Shown piece after piece: positions 1-6,554 of a stretch of DNA of 11,622 bases (position 1 is the stretch's first letter; every line of letters starts with the position of its first letter). Where the stretch lies: NCBI GenBank assembly GCA_030537915.1, contig JAUNUZ010000035.1, forward strand, positions 1 to 11,622, given 5' to 3'. The notes beneath the pieces were generated by a model. It saw nothing but the letters and a program-made list of their open reading frames with translations. It was not told the DNA's origin and searched no databases. Source of the stretch: Micrococcales bacterium (GTDB lineage: Bacteria > Actinomycetota > Actinomycetes > Actinomycetales > Dermatophilaceae). A program made the position numbers and the translations under genes.

Positions 1-110
1 GCCACCAGGCGCGAGTACCACCCGCGCGGACGGGCCATCGGCCTCAGCGCCGCAGGGCGCCCCGTAGAGTTCCGGGCACCGGTTGCTCACCCGAGCTGCG
101 AAAGGGTGCC
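1..110. other. Left edge; unresolved, possibly the 5' end of a divergent gene
   Basis: No gene can be assigned securely here. On the minus strand a frame beginning with GTG at 90 is open to the window edge with high G/C at third positions, and would encode about 30 residues containing RCPELYGAPCGAEADGPSAR. On the plus strand one frame would be a short Pro/Ala-rich tail ending at a TAG at 65-67, and the copC frame is also open to the left edge. The three are similar in codon quality, so the flanking sequence is needed to decide. The segment must also hold the ribosome binding site of the copC-type gene, seen as AAAGGG just before its ATG. Confidence 0.25.
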
Positions 111-851
111 ATGTCCCGCCATCGTCCGCAACGCCGCCCCTTTGCCTGCCCCACTGCCTACCTCACGCATGGGGGTATCCCGGCGTTCTCCGGGTTGCCC
201 CGGGCCGCGATCATCACCCTCTGTCTGGCGGTACTCGTCTGTTTGGGCTGGCTGAGCATCGGGACCGCGCAGTCCGCCCAGGCGCACGCCGCGCTGCGAT
301 CGAGCAACCCGGCCGACGGATCGGTCGTCACGAACCTGCCGCCGACGGCCGAGCTCGTCTTCAACGAGGACATCGACATCAACCTGGCGGCCCAACTTGT
401 GCTCGCCGACGCCGCGGGGGTGACTGCCCGGCTGGACGACGTCAGCGTGCGGGGACCGTCGGTGAGTGCGCCGCTGCCCCGGGGCCTACCGGCGGGAACG
501 ACCGTGCTGCGCTACCGGGTCGTCAGCGCCGACTCCCACCCGATCGCCGGCGAAATCACGTTCGAGTACCGGCCGGTTCCGACCGCTGGGGCTACCCCGC
601 CGCCCTCCGGCGCGACGAGTTCGGGTGCCACGACTTCAGGTACCGGGAATCCAGGTACTGGGGCTTCGGCCGCTGGGACCTCGGGCGGCGTGGCGCCCGG
701 CGCATCGGCACCGGCCACCGGCGCGGCCGCACCCGCAGCACCACCGAGCAACGACGGCGCCTTCACGATGCTGGCCCTGGGCGGGGTGGGCGCCCTCGTG
801 TTCGGGGTCATCGTCTTCCTGCTCGTGCGCTCCGACCACGGCCGCCGCTGA
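111..851 (+). CDS. CopC-domain copper-binding protein, secreted and C-terminally membrane-anchored
   Basis: This is a 246-residue protein of the CopC/YobA family, which binds Cu(II) outside the cytoplasmic membrane. A hydrophobic segment at about residues 32-50 ends in AQA, and cleavage there would make His59 the first mature residue. The CopC fold follows (59 to about 155), opening with the typical NPADGS. Counting His59 as 1, the SADSHP motif places Asp at 83 and His at 85. This is the same His1/Asp/His spacing reported for the Cu(II) site of Pseudomonas CopC, so the site looks intact. A Gly/Ala/Thr/Pro-rich linker (about 156-214) leads to one membrane helix (217-239) and a short basic tail. 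No CopD is fused or adjacent on the right. The ATG is preceded by AAAGGG at 101-106. A role in copper handling is inferred from the family. Confidence 0.88.
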   Translation: MSRHRPQRRPFACPTAYLTHGGIPAFSGLPRAAIITLCLAVLVCLGWLSIGTAQSAQAHAALRSSNPADGSVVTNLPPTAELVFNEDIDINLAAQLVLADAAGVTARLDDVSVRGPSVSAPLPRGLPAGTTVLRYRVVSADSHPIAGEITFEYRPVPTAGATPPPSGATSSGATTSGTGNPGTGASAAGTSGGVAPGASAPATGAAAPAAPPSNDGAFTMLALGGVGALVFGVIVFLLVRSDHGRR

Positions 852-920
852 CCTGTCAGTCGTTTTCGGATTGCGCGGCCGGCTCGTGGGTACGCCCCGG
901 AGACGAGGTAAGCACAGACG

Positions 921-948
921 GAAGGCCCCCCGGTCTCGGAGGGCCTTC
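921..948. terminator. Hairpin between convergent copC and tRNA-Lys
   Basis: GAAGGCCC (921-928) and GGGCCTTC (941-948) form a perfect 8-bp stem around a 12-base loop. It lies 70 bases after the CopC stop and 12 bases beyond the tRNA 3' end, so it could end transcription from both sides. There is no T-run on either strand, which is common for actinobacterial terminators but keeps the call tentative. Confidence 0.6.
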
Positions 949-960
949 GCGCTGCAAGCA

Positions 961-1036
961 TGGTGCGCCATCAGGGACTCGAACCCCGAACCCAGTGATT
1001 AAGAGTCACTTGCTCTGCCAATTGAGCTAATGGCGC
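961..1036 (-). tRNA. tRNA-Lys(CTT)
   Basis: The minus strand folds into a full 76-base cloverleaf. The acceptor stem is GCGCCAU/AUGGCGC, with discriminator A. The D arm is GCUC/GAGC. The anticodon stem GUGA/UCAC (extended by A-U) encloses loop CUCUUAA, giving anticodon CUU, which reads AAG (Lys). The T arm carries loop UUCGAGU. The 3' CCA is encoded in the DNA (TGG at 961-963 on the plus strand). Confidence 0.97.
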
Positions 1037-1049
1037 GACGAGGGCAGAC

Positions 1050-1077
1050 ATTACAGCACTCCCTAATTGGAGGCGAA
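1050..1077 (-). promoter_or_regulatory. Possible promoter of tRNA-Lys
   Basis: On the minus strand, TGTAAT (1055-1050) lies 13 bases upstream of the tRNA 5' end. A weak -35-like TTCGCC (1077-1072) sits 16 bases further up. The -10 match and position are reasonable and the -35 is poor. The rest of the 282-base gap between the tRNA and tdh shows no further gene and no clear tdh promoter. Confidence 0.3.
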
Positions 1078-1303
1078 ATCGGCTGGCCACGGGCCTGCGT
1101 AGACGGTGGCCCCGCCCCGAGGACCGCCCGAGATCGCACGCGCAGATTGATCGACAGGGACCCAGGCCGACTTCGCCCAACCCGCCGCGATCTGGGCCGA
1201 TCCACCGACAACCCCACCGCCTGGACGGTACGTTGCTGCTCGTTGGCTTCGCCCCATCGGGCACTCACCGACCACCGAAATCGCGGATTCCACCAAGTGC
1301 TGG

Positions 1304-1312
1304 GGAGGGGAG
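1304..1312 (+). promoter_or_regulatory. Ribosome binding site of tdh
   Basis: GGAGGGGAG ends 6 bases before the ATG at 1319. It is purine-rich and well spaced, and it fixes the tdh start. Confidence 0.65.
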
Positions 1313-1318
1313 AGTGCC

Positions 1319-2359
1319 ATGCGGGCACTGGCCAAGCTGCGACCTGGTCCGGGATTGGAGCTCATCGACGCTCCGGAGCCCGAGTGCGGCCCGGATCAGG
1401 TCAAGATTCGCGTCCTACGCGCCGGCCTGTGCGGCACGGACCTGCACCTCGAGGCGTGGGACGACTGGGCCGCCTCGATCGTCCAGCCGCCGCTCATCCT
1501 CGGCCACGAATTTTACGGCGAGGTCGTGCAGGTGGGCGCGGATGTCCCCGACCGCGTGCGGGTCCGACACCGTGTCTCCGGTGAGGGTCACGTCGTCTGC
1601 GGCCACTGCCGCAACTGCCGTGCGGGCCGCCGCCACGTCTGCATCAACACCCAGGGCATCGGGGTCAACCGCCACGGCGCCTTCGCCGACTACGTCGTTA
1701 TCCCGGCCGACAACGCCTGGGTCCAGCCGGACGACCTCGACCCCGACCTGGGCGCACTCTTCGACCCGCTCGGCAACGCGACGCACACCGCCCTGCAGTG
1801 GCCCATGGTGGGCGAAGACGTCCTGGTCACCGGGTGCGGCCCGATCGGCATCATGGCCGTCGCCATCGCGCGGCACGCCGGGGCCCGGTATGTCGTGGCG
1901 ACCGAGGTGTCGCGGGCCCGCCTCGACCTGGCGGCGGCCGCTGGCGCGGACTTCGTCGTCGACGTGTCCAAACAGCGCATCCGCGAGGCGCAGCGCGATC
2001 TCGGCATGCGCGAGGGCTTCGACATCGGCCTGGAGATGTCGGGCTCTGCGCTGGCGGTGCGGGAGATGATCGACAACCTCAACCACGGCGGCCGCGTCGC
2101 GATGCTCGGCCTGCCGAGCGACACTTACTCCATCGACTGGGGCAAGGTCGTCACGCACATGCTCACGATCAAGGGAATCTACGGCCGAGAGATGTATGAC
2201 ACCTGGTATGCGATGAGCGCCATGCTCGCGAGCTCGCAGCGCCTGCGCGAGGCCGTGACCTCGGTGATCACGCACCGGGTGGTGGCCGACGATTGGCCAG
2301 AAGCCTTCGCCGCGGCCCGATCCGGGCGCTGCGGCAAGGTCATCCTGGACTGGAGCTGA
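1319..2359 (+). CDS. tdh: L-threonine 3-dehydrogenase
   Basis: Zinc-dependent, NAD-linked medium-chain dehydrogenase of 346 residues that oxidises L-threonine to 2-amino-3-oxobutyrate in the cytosol. The catalytic zinc ligands Cys38, His63 and Glu64 fall at the same positions as in E. coli Tdh. The structural-zinc cysteines are 94, 97, 100 and 108 in [15 protein letters not shown]. The nucleotide-binding turn GCGPIG is at 172-177. The partner gene kbl starts 10 bases downstream, which separates Tdh from other alcohol or sorbitol dehydrogenases. One oddity: just before SGEGH, the usual Gly-Asp of the GDRV turn reads Arg83-His84. The start is set by the preceding ribosome binding site and by alignment with the family N-terminus. 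The family call is secure. Confidence 0.95.
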   Translation: MRALAKLRPGPGLELIDAPEPECGPDQVKIRVLRAGLCGTDLHLEAWDDWAASIVQPPLILGHEFYGEVVQVGADVPDRVRVRHRVSGEGHVVCGHCRNCRAGRRHVCINTQGIGVNRHGAFADYVVIPADNAWVQPDDLDPDLGALFDPLGNATHTALQWPMVGEDVLVTGCGPIGIMAVAIARHAGARYVVATEVSRARLDLAAAAGADFVVDVSKQRIREAQRDLGMREGFDIGLEMSGSALAVREMIDNLNHGGRVAMLGLPSDTYSIDWGKVVTHMLTIKGIYGREMYDTWYAMSAMLASSQRLREAVTSVITHRVVADDWPEAFAAARSGRCGKVILDWS

Positions 2360-2365
2360 AGGAGG
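2359..2365 (+). promoter_or_regulatory. Ribosome binding site of kbl, overlapping the tdh stop
   Basis: AAGGAGG begins on the last base of the tdh TGA codon and ends 4 bases before the kbl ATG at 2370. Ribosomes finishing tdh would sit over this site, which suggests coupled translation of the two genes. Confidence 0.65.
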
Positions 2366-2369
2366 GGCG

Positions 2370-3575
2370 ATGCGCGAAACCACGAGCCCGACGATCGAGC
2401 AGCAGGTGGCCGCAGAGCTGGAGGAGATCCGCAATGCCGGGCTCTACAAGGACGAGCGCATCCTGCTCAGTCCGCAGGCGGCCCACGTTCGCACCGCGAT
2501 GACCGAGGCGATCAACTTCTGCGCCAACAACTACCTTGGGTTGGCCGATCATCCGGACGTCGTTGATGCCGCCCGGAAGGCCCTTGAGCAGTGGGGCTTC
2601 GGGATGGCCAGCGTGCGTTTCATCTGCGGCACGCAGGAGCTGCACAAGCAGTTGGAGCGAGCGATCGCCGAGCTCGTCGGTGCCGAGGACGCGATCCTCT
2701 ACTCCTCATGTTTCGATGCCAACGGCGGCGTCTTCGAGGTTCTCTTCGGGGCCGACGACGCGATCATCTCCGATGAGCTCAACCACGCCTCGCTCATCGA
2801 CGGGATCCGCCTGTGCAAGGCACGCCGGTTCCGCTACCGCAACGCCGACATGGCGGACCTCAGCGCCCAACTCGAGGCCGCCAAGGGGGCGCGGCGGATC
2901 GTCATCGTCACTGACGGGGTGTTCTCGATGGACGGCTCCTACGCGCCCCTGGACGAGATCTGCGACCTGGCGCAGCGCTACGACGCCCTCGTCCTCGTCG
3001 ACGACTCGCACGCGATCGGCTTCGTCGGTGAACACGGACGCGGCACACCCGAGAGGTTCGGCGTGATCGATCGGGTGCAGCTCGTCACCGGCACGCTCGG
3101 CAAGGCGCTCGGCGGAGCCTCCGGGGGTTATGTCGCTGGGCCGGCAGAGCTCGTCGACCTCCTGCGCCAGCGTTCGCGGCCCTACCTCTTCTCCAACGCA
3201 GTCGCCCCGAGCGTCGCGGCCGGCTCGCTGCGGGCCATCGAGCTGGCCACCCAGTCTGCAGAGCAGCGGGCGGCCCTGCAGCGCAACACCGAACTCTTCG
3301 ATCGGCTGATGCGCCAGGCCGGCTTCGACATGCTGCCTGGCGACCACCCGATCCGCCCGGTGATGTTCCCGGGTGACGACGGCGCGCGCCGAGCGACGCA
3401 GATCGCTCAGGAGATGCTCGCGGAGGGGATCTACGTCATCGCGTTCAGCTATCCGGTCGTGCCCCACGGCCAGGCGCGCATCCGCGTCCAGCTATCGGCG
3501 GCGCACAGCGAAGACGACGTACGCGCCTGTGTGGCAGCGTTCCAGACCGCGCGGGACCGAATCGACGGCACCTGA
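2370..3575 (+). CDS. kbl: 2-amino-3-ketobutyrate CoA ligase (glycine C-acetyltransferase)
   Basis: PLP-dependent alpha-oxoamine synthase of 401 residues (E. coli Kbl has 398). It cleaves 2-amino-3-oxobutyrate with CoA to glycine and acetyl-CoA, completing the threonine route begun by Tdh. The PLP lysine is Lys245 in [14 protein letters not shown]. The cofactor-contacting Asp211 and His214 lie in VDDSHAIGF. The N-terminal substrate region has [13 protein letters not shown]. All match Kbl positions with an offset of one. Biotin synthase-type BioF and ALA synthase share this fold, but the tight pairing with tdh favours Kbl. The intermediate is unstable, so co-translation of the two enzymes makes sense. 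About 55 bases after the stop I see no convincing terminator. Confidence 0.95.
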   Translation: MRETTSPTIEQQVAAELEEIRNAGLYKDERILLSPQAAHVRTAMTEAINFCANNYLGLADHPDVVDAARKALEQWGFGMASVRFICGTQELHKQLERAIAELVGAEDAILYSSCFDANGGVFEVLFGADDAIISDELNHASLIDGIRLCKARRFRYRNADMADLSAQLEAAKGARRIVIVTDGVFSMDGSYAPLDEICDLAQRYDALVLVDDSHAIGFVGEHGRGTPERFGVIDRVQLVTGTLGKALGGASGGYVAGPAELVDLLRQRSRPYLFSNAVAPSVAAGSLRAIELATQSAEQRAALQRNTELFDRLMRQAGFDMLPGDHPIRPVMFPGDDGARRATQIAQEMLAEGIYVIAFSYPVVPHGQARIRVQLSAAHSEDDVRACVAAFQTARDRIDGT

Positions 3576-3624
3576 GCGAGCGTTGCTTACCTCCGGGCCG
3601 TTTTTGCACGTGCCCCCGTGGCCT

Positions 3625-3648
3625 ACCGGGTCAGAGATATAACCCGGT
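3625..3648. repeat. Inverted repeat between kbl and the GroES-like gene
   Basis: ACCGGGT (3625-3631) and ACCCGGT (3642-3648) form a perfect 7-bp stem with a 10-base loop. It lies in the convergent gap and overlaps the second stop codon (3633-3631, minus strand) of the interrupted GroES-like frame. It may be a bidirectional terminator, but there is no T-run on either side. Confidence 0.4.
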
Positions 3649-3708
3649 CGCGCCGGCCTCGGAACGGGCGGCGCCCACCGCGTGGACGTCTCGCTCGCGC
3701 AGGAGCAC
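3631..3708 (-). other. In-frame downstream remnant of the GroES-like gene
   Basis: Reading on past the TAG at 3711-3709 in the same frame gives VLLRERDVHAVGAARSEAG and a few more residues, to a TGA at 3633-3631. VLLRERDVHAV matches the last beta-strand of GroES proteins (compare YLILSARDVLAVV in mycobacterial GroES). The segment is therefore former, or conditionally used, coding sequence rather than random intergenic DNA. Confidence 0.75.
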
Positions 3709-3975
3709 CTAGCTGCGCCCGTCGAGCTCGACCTCGGCCTCTTCGGTCGGGTCGAAGAGCACGCGATCACCCAGCGTCACCTGACGCACGTGCTGCCCGA
3801 TCGCCACGACGTCAGCCCAGGACAGACGCTTGCCGAGGCTGGCAGTCGCGGGGATCAAGAGCCCGCCACCGGTGTGCCGCTCACCGCCATTCTCTTCGCG
3901 CCGCAGTAGGACCCGGTCGTGCAGCATCCGAATCGGCAAGTCCTGCGCGCTGGCCGCCCCGGTGGGCTCAGGCAC
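3709..3975 (-). CDS. GroES-like co-chaperonin family protein, cut by an in-frame amber codon
   Basis: An 88-residue Cpn10/GroES-family protein. Residues 13-86 show the small barrel: LPIRMLHDRVLL, a mobile-loop-like stretch ending GGGLLIPATA, VVAIGQHVRQ, then GDRVLFDP and EVELDGRS. The family continues with a Tyr and a final strand; here a TAG stands at that Tyr and the strand is still encoded beyond it. As read, the protein lacks the strand that in GroES contributes to subunit contacts. The start is taken as GTG at 3975, overlapping the end of the DUF3618 gene by 8 bases; ATG at 3927 (MLHDRV) is possible, and neither has a strong ribosome binding site. Its length and isolation from groEL suggest an accessory paralogue, not the housekeeping GroES. 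It may be a pseudogene. Confidence 0.75.
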   Translation of the reverse strand: MPEPTGAASAQDLPIRMLHDRVLLRREENGGERHTGGGLLIPATASLGKRLSWADVVAIGQHVRQVTLGDRVLFDPTEEAEVELDGRS

Positions 3976-4234
3976 GAGCGCGACGGATGATCGCGATAGC
4001 GATCAGACCGACGACGACGGCAACCACCGGCCCGACAACCTCGTAGCGGATCGCACCGTCGGAGCTGCGGGTGGCCTTGTAGAAGGAGGTCTTTGCGGCC
4101 TCGGTCTCGCGCTTGAGCAATGTCGAGGGCTGCACGCGGTAGGCCAGCTCATCGACGGTGGCCGCCAGTCGTGCGCGGGTGCGCTCGATATCGCCCTCGA
4201 TCTGGCTGACCGAGCTCTTGTCCTGCGTGCCCAT
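3968..4234 (-). CDS. DUF3618 small membrane protein
   Basis: An 88-residue protein with the DUF3618 signature at about residues 10-36: IEGDIERTRARLAATVDELA, then YRVQP. A charged, probably helical stretch follows, and one membrane helix at about 66-83 is capped by RRARA. No signal peptide is seen, so the N-terminal half should face the cytoplasm. The ATG has AAAGGA 6 bases upstream (plus-strand TCCTTT at 4241-4246). The gene overlaps the GroES-like gene by 8 bases and is divergent from bcp. I recall the mycobacterial bcp (Rv2521) having a small divergent membrane-protein gene too, so the pairing may be old. The function of the family is unknown to me. Confidence 0.85.
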   Translation of the reverse strand: MGTQDKSSVSQIEGDIERTRARLAATVDELAYRVQPSTLLKRETEAAKTSFYKATRSSDGAIRYEVVGPVVAVVVGLIAIAIIRRARA

Positions 4235-4352
4235 CGGGTGTCCTTTCGGTGGCAGCGGTGCGTGCCGGTCATCGGGTGCACTCCGCCCACAGCGGGGTCG
4301 GCCGCTCGGCCTCGAGGTGCTCGGACCTGCCTTAGTGCGTTGTTCGCGACGA

Positions 4353-4358
4353 TAACCT
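4353..4358 (+). promoter_or_regulatory. Possible -10 element for leaderless bcp transcript
   Basis: TAACCT fits the TAnnnT core and lies 7 bases before the A of the bcp ATG at 4366. No Shine-Dalgarno sequence precedes that ATG. The spacing is what a leaderless mRNA starting at the initiation codon would need. No good -35 is visible. The 131-base divergent gap must also contain the promoter of the DUF3618 gene. Confidence 0.35.
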
Positions 4359-4365
4359 ACCCGGC

Positions 4366-4839
4366 ATGACCCGTTTGCAACCCCTCGACCCCGCTCCCGC
4401 GTTCGCGCTGCCCGCCTCGGACGGGACCACGGTGAGCTTGTCCGACTACGCCGGCCGCAAGATCGTCCTCTTCGCTTATCCGGCCGCCATGACGCCGGGC
4501 TGTACGAAGGAGGCCTGCGACTTCCGCGACGCCCTCGCGCCGCTACGCGCGGCCGGCTACGAGATCCTCGGCGTGAGCCCGGACCGGCCTGAGGAGCTCA
4601 CGCGCTTCGCCGAGCAGGAGTCGCTGACCTACCCACTGCTGTCGGACCCCGACCGCCAGACCCTCACGGCCTACGGTGCGTATGGCGTCAAGAAGCTCTA
4701 CGGCAAGGAGGTCACCGGGGTCATCCGATCGACCTTCGTCATCGATGAGGCCGGGGCGATCAAGCTGGCGCGTTACAACGTCAGGGCGACCGGCCACGTT
4801 GCCTCCCTGGCCAAGGCCATGGGGATCCCGCTGAGCTGA
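4366..4839 (+). CDS. bcp: Thiol peroxidase, BCP/PrxQ-type peroxiredoxin
   Basis: A 157-residue peroxiredoxin that reduces hydrogen peroxide and alkyl hydroperoxides using thioredoxin. The peroxidatic Cys46 sits in TPGCTKEAC with Thr43, and the family Arg is Arg121 (VIRSTFVID). Cys51, five residues after Cys46, is the resolving cysteine typical of the two-Cys BCP class (Cys45/Cys50 in E. coli), so a helix-internal disulfide is expected. It is cytosolic, with no signal peptide. The length is normal. It is divergent from the DUF3618/GroES-like pair and converges on tRNA-Leu. There is no ribosome binding site before the ATG, and a -10-like TAACCT 7 bases upstream points to a leaderless message. 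Confidence 0.95.
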   Translation: MTRLQPLDPAPAFALPASDGTTVSLSDYAGRKIVLFAYPAAMTPGCTKEACDFRDALAPLRAAGYEILGVSPDRPEELTRFAEQESLTYPLLSDPDRQTLTAYGAYGVKKLYGKEVTGVIRSTFVIDEAGAIKLARYNVRATGHVASLAKAMGIPLS

Positions 4840-4880
4840 TCCGATGATGCCGACCCGGCGCGCACGCTCGGTCGTACGGG

Positions 4881-4964
4881 TGCGGAAGAAGGGACTTGAA
4901 CCCTCACGCCCTCACGGGCACAGGAACCTAAATCCTGCGTGTCTGCCAATTTCACCACTTCCGC
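4881..4964 (-). tRNA. tRNA-Leu(TAG)
   Basis: The minus strand folds into an 84-base class II tRNA. The acceptor stem is GCGGAAG/CUUCCGC with discriminator A. The anticodon stem CAGGA/UCCUG holds loop UUUAGGU, giving anticodon UAG, which reads CUA (Leu). A long variable arm (GCCC/GGGC core) and T loop UUCAAGU complete it. CCA is not encoded: the DNA continues ACCC, so CCA must be added enzymatically, unlike the tRNA-Lys in this window. Confidence 0.97.
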
Positions 4965-4974
4965 GCAAGCGCCG

Positions 4975-4980
4975 AGCTTA
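4975..4980 (-). promoter_or_regulatory. Possible -10 element of tRNA-Leu
   Basis: TAAGCT on the minus strand fits TAnnnT and lies 10 bases upstream of the tRNA 5' end, the expected place for a short leader. There is no recognisable -35. A perfect palindrome GCACCGGTGC (4995-5004) lies just upstream in the spacer/-35 region; its meaning is unclear. Confidence 0.25.
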
Positions 4981-5093
4981 ATGCAGCACCGGGCGCACCG
5001 GTGCACCGCAGGGAGACGACGGAATCGGGCACGTCCGGCCCGAGGGCCCCAAGACCCCGCCGGTCCGCCGCGAGAGGACCGCCGCAACCGATC

Positions 5094-5112
5094 GAGGAAG
5101 CGGCGCTTCCTC
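5094..5112 (-). terminator. Hairpin downstream of rdgB
   Basis: GAGGAAGC (5094-5101) and GCTTCCTC (5105-5112) make a perfect 8-bp stem with a 3-base loop, 30 bases past the rdgB stop. It would end the murI-MBL-rph-rdgB transcript before tRNA-Leu. There is no T-run. A second, weaker 6-bp inverted repeat (CGGTCC 5061-5066 / GGACCG 5076-5081) follows. Confidence 0.5.
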
Positions 5113-5142
5113 AGTCCGATCTGTCGAGGGCTGGCGCTCCGC

Positions 5143-5757
5143 TCAGGCGCGAAGGAAGCCCGGCATCGCCTCGGCGAGCGCCCGGAACGCGATCCCGCGG
5201 TGAGAGATCGCGTTCTTCTCCCCGGGGTCCAACTCGGCAGCGGTCTCGCGCCGACCGGCGACAGCCAGGATCGGGTCGTAGCCGAATCCGTTACCGCCCC
5301 GCGGCCTGCGGGTCAGGGCGCCCTCGAGACGCCCGTGCCGGGCAAGGGTGCGCCCGTCGGGCAGCGCGAGGGCCGCGCAGCACACGAACGCAGCGCCACG
5401 GTGCTGATCAGGCACGTCTGCGAGCTGGTCGAGCAGCAGGCAAAGGTTCGCCTCGTCGTCCCCGTATCGACCGCTCCAGCGGGCGCTGAAGGCTCCAGGC
5501 GCCCCGCCCAGCACGTCGACGGCCAGTCCGGAGTCGTCGGCCAGGGCTGGCAGCCCGGTCGCCCGCGCGACCGTGACCGCCTTGAGCGTCGCGTTCTCCT
5601 CGAAGGTCACACCTGTCTCGACGACGTCCGCGACGTGGGGGAAGGTGTCGACCCCGACCAGTTCGGCGTCCAGTTCGCGCAGCGCGTCGGCGAGGATGGC
5701 CCGCAACTCGAGAATCTTGCCCGCGTTGCGCGTCGCCAGGACGAACGAGGCGCTCAC
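5143..5757 (-). CDS. rdgB: RdgB/HAM1-family non-canonical purine NTP pyrophosphatase
   Basis: A 204-residue enzyme that hydrolyses dITP, ITP and XTP to monophosphates and keeps deaminated purines out of DNA and RNA. The nucleotide-binding TRNAGK is at 9-14, GVTFEENA at 49-56, ADDSGL at 73-78 (Asp75 as the likely catalytic base), NGFGYDPI at 155-162 and SHRG at 184-187. All are standard for the family. The start is GTG at 5757. It overlaps the rph stop as GTGA, so translation is probably coupled. A longer frame from 5811 would run 58 bases into rph and add residues absent from the family. A hairpin lies just downstream. Confidence 0.95.
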   Translation of the reverse strand: MSASFVLATRNAGKILELRAILADALRELDAELVGVDTFPHVADVVETGVTFEENATLKAVTVARATGLPALADDSGLAVDVLGGAPGAFSARWSGRYGDDEANLCLLLDQLADVPDQHRGAAFVCCAALALPDGRTLARHGRLEGALTRRPRGGNGFGYDPILAVAGRRETAAELDPGEKNAISHRGIAFRALAEAMPGFLRA

Positions 5758-6491
5758 GCGGGGTAGCCCGTTGCGAGTGTCTCCTGCTGCAACCGCGTCA
5801 CCTCGGTGCACCCGACGGTACCCAGCCGCAGCAGCAGATCGAGGGTCTCTCTCTCGAAGGGTTCGCCCTCCGCGGTCCCCTGCACCTCCACGAAACGACC
5901 ATCGCCGGTCATGACGACATTCATGTCGGTGTCGGCATCGACATCCTCGACGTAGTCGAGGTCGAGGACGGGCTCGCCACCGACGACGCCGACACTCACG
6001 GCGGCGATCGACCCCTTGAGCGTTCGCGCGGCAGACTTCACAGCGCCGGCGCGGCGACCCGACTCGATGGCGTCGGCGAGCGCAACGTAGGCGCCGGTGA
6101 TCGCCGCCGTGCGAGTACCGCCGTCGGCCTGCAGGACGTCACAGTCGAGGACGATCGTGTTCTCCCCCAGCGCCGTCGTGTCGACGACGGCGCGCAGGCT
6201 GCGCCCGATGAGACGGGAGATCTCGTGGGTGCGTCCGCCGATCTTGCCGCGCACGGACTCCCGATCGGTGCGGGTGTTCGTCGAGCGCGGCAGCATTGCG
6301 TATTCCGCCGTCACCCACCCTTTGCCCTGACCCTTGAGCCAGCGCGGCACGCCGGGGGTGAACGACGCGGCGCACAACACGCGCGTCCGACCGAACTCCA
6401 CGAGGACCGAGCCCTCGGCATGATCGAGCCAGTTCCGGGTGATGCAGATGTCGCGGAGCTGGTCAGCGGCGCGGCCGTCGTGTCGAAGCAT
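5754..6491 (-). CDS. rph: Ribonuclease PH
   Basis: A 245-residue phosphorolytic 3'-5' exoribonuclease that trims tRNA 3' ends, working as a hexamer. The protein starts with the hallmark [11 protein letters not shown]. Phosphate-binding arginines are Arg87 (GGRTHEI) and Arg127 (GGTRTAA). The metal-binding acidic run [16 protein letters not shown] is at about 176-191. MLPRSTNTR (66-74) is also typical. I chose ATG at 6491 because the family begins there; GTG at 6539 would add 16 residues unlike the family. The ribosome binding site is weak (TAGGG). It follows the MBL phosphodiesterase after 63 bases and overlaps rdgB by 4 bases. Where tRNAs lack an encoded CCA, as tRNA-Leu here does, precise 3' trimming matters. 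Confidence 0.95.
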   Translation of the reverse strand: MLRHDGRAADQLRDICITRNWLDHAEGSVLVEFGRTRVLCAASFTPGVPRWLKGQGKGWVTAEYAMLPRSTNTRTDRESVRGKIGGRTHEISRLIGRSLRAVVDTTALGENTIVLDCDVLQADGGTRTAAITGAYVALADAIESGRRAGAVKSAARTLKGSIAAVSVGVVGGEPVLDLDYVEDVDADTDMNVVMTGDGRFVEVQGTAEGEPFERETLDLLLRLGTVGCTEVTRLQQETLATGYPA

Positions 6492-6529
6492 GCCGCAAAC
6501 CCTAGCGGGCCCGGCGGCGCCTGTGCTCG

Positions 6530-6539
6530 GTGTCGACAC
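6530..6539. repeat. Perfect 10-bp palindrome between MBL gene and rph
   Basis: GTGTCGACAC sits in the 63-base gap between the phosphodiesterase stop and the rph start. It could be a protein-binding site, or chance in GC-rich DNA. I see no second copy in the window. Confidence 0.3.
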
Positions 6540-6554
6540 GCCGGTCGACAGTGG

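Noticed and set aside
596..752. Repeat-like sequence in copC
   Set aside because: Imperfect Gly/Thr/Ala/Pro linker coding; no unit repeats regularly enough to call a tandem repeat.
83..1030. 315-codon plus-strand open frame
   Set aside because: It overlaps copC in another frame, runs into tRNA-Lys and is rich in Arg/Gly/Pro; a GC-rich shadow.
1415..2434. 339-codon minus-strand open frame antisense to tdh
   Set aside because: It is antisense to a clear tdh/kbl start and has no family features; produced by G/C third-position bias.
2706..3467. 253-codon minus-strand open frame within kbl
   Set aside because: Antisense shadow of kbl with no recognisable domain.
3631..3711. UAG as pyrrolysine or another recoded amino acid
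   Set aside because: No pyl genes or recoding signal are visible, and the family residue at this point is Tyr, one base from TAG; nonsense mutation or sequencing error is simpler.
4939..5766. 275-codon plus-strand open frame
   Set aside because: It covers the tRNA-Leu 5' end and the antisense of rdgB; no domain, atypical composition.
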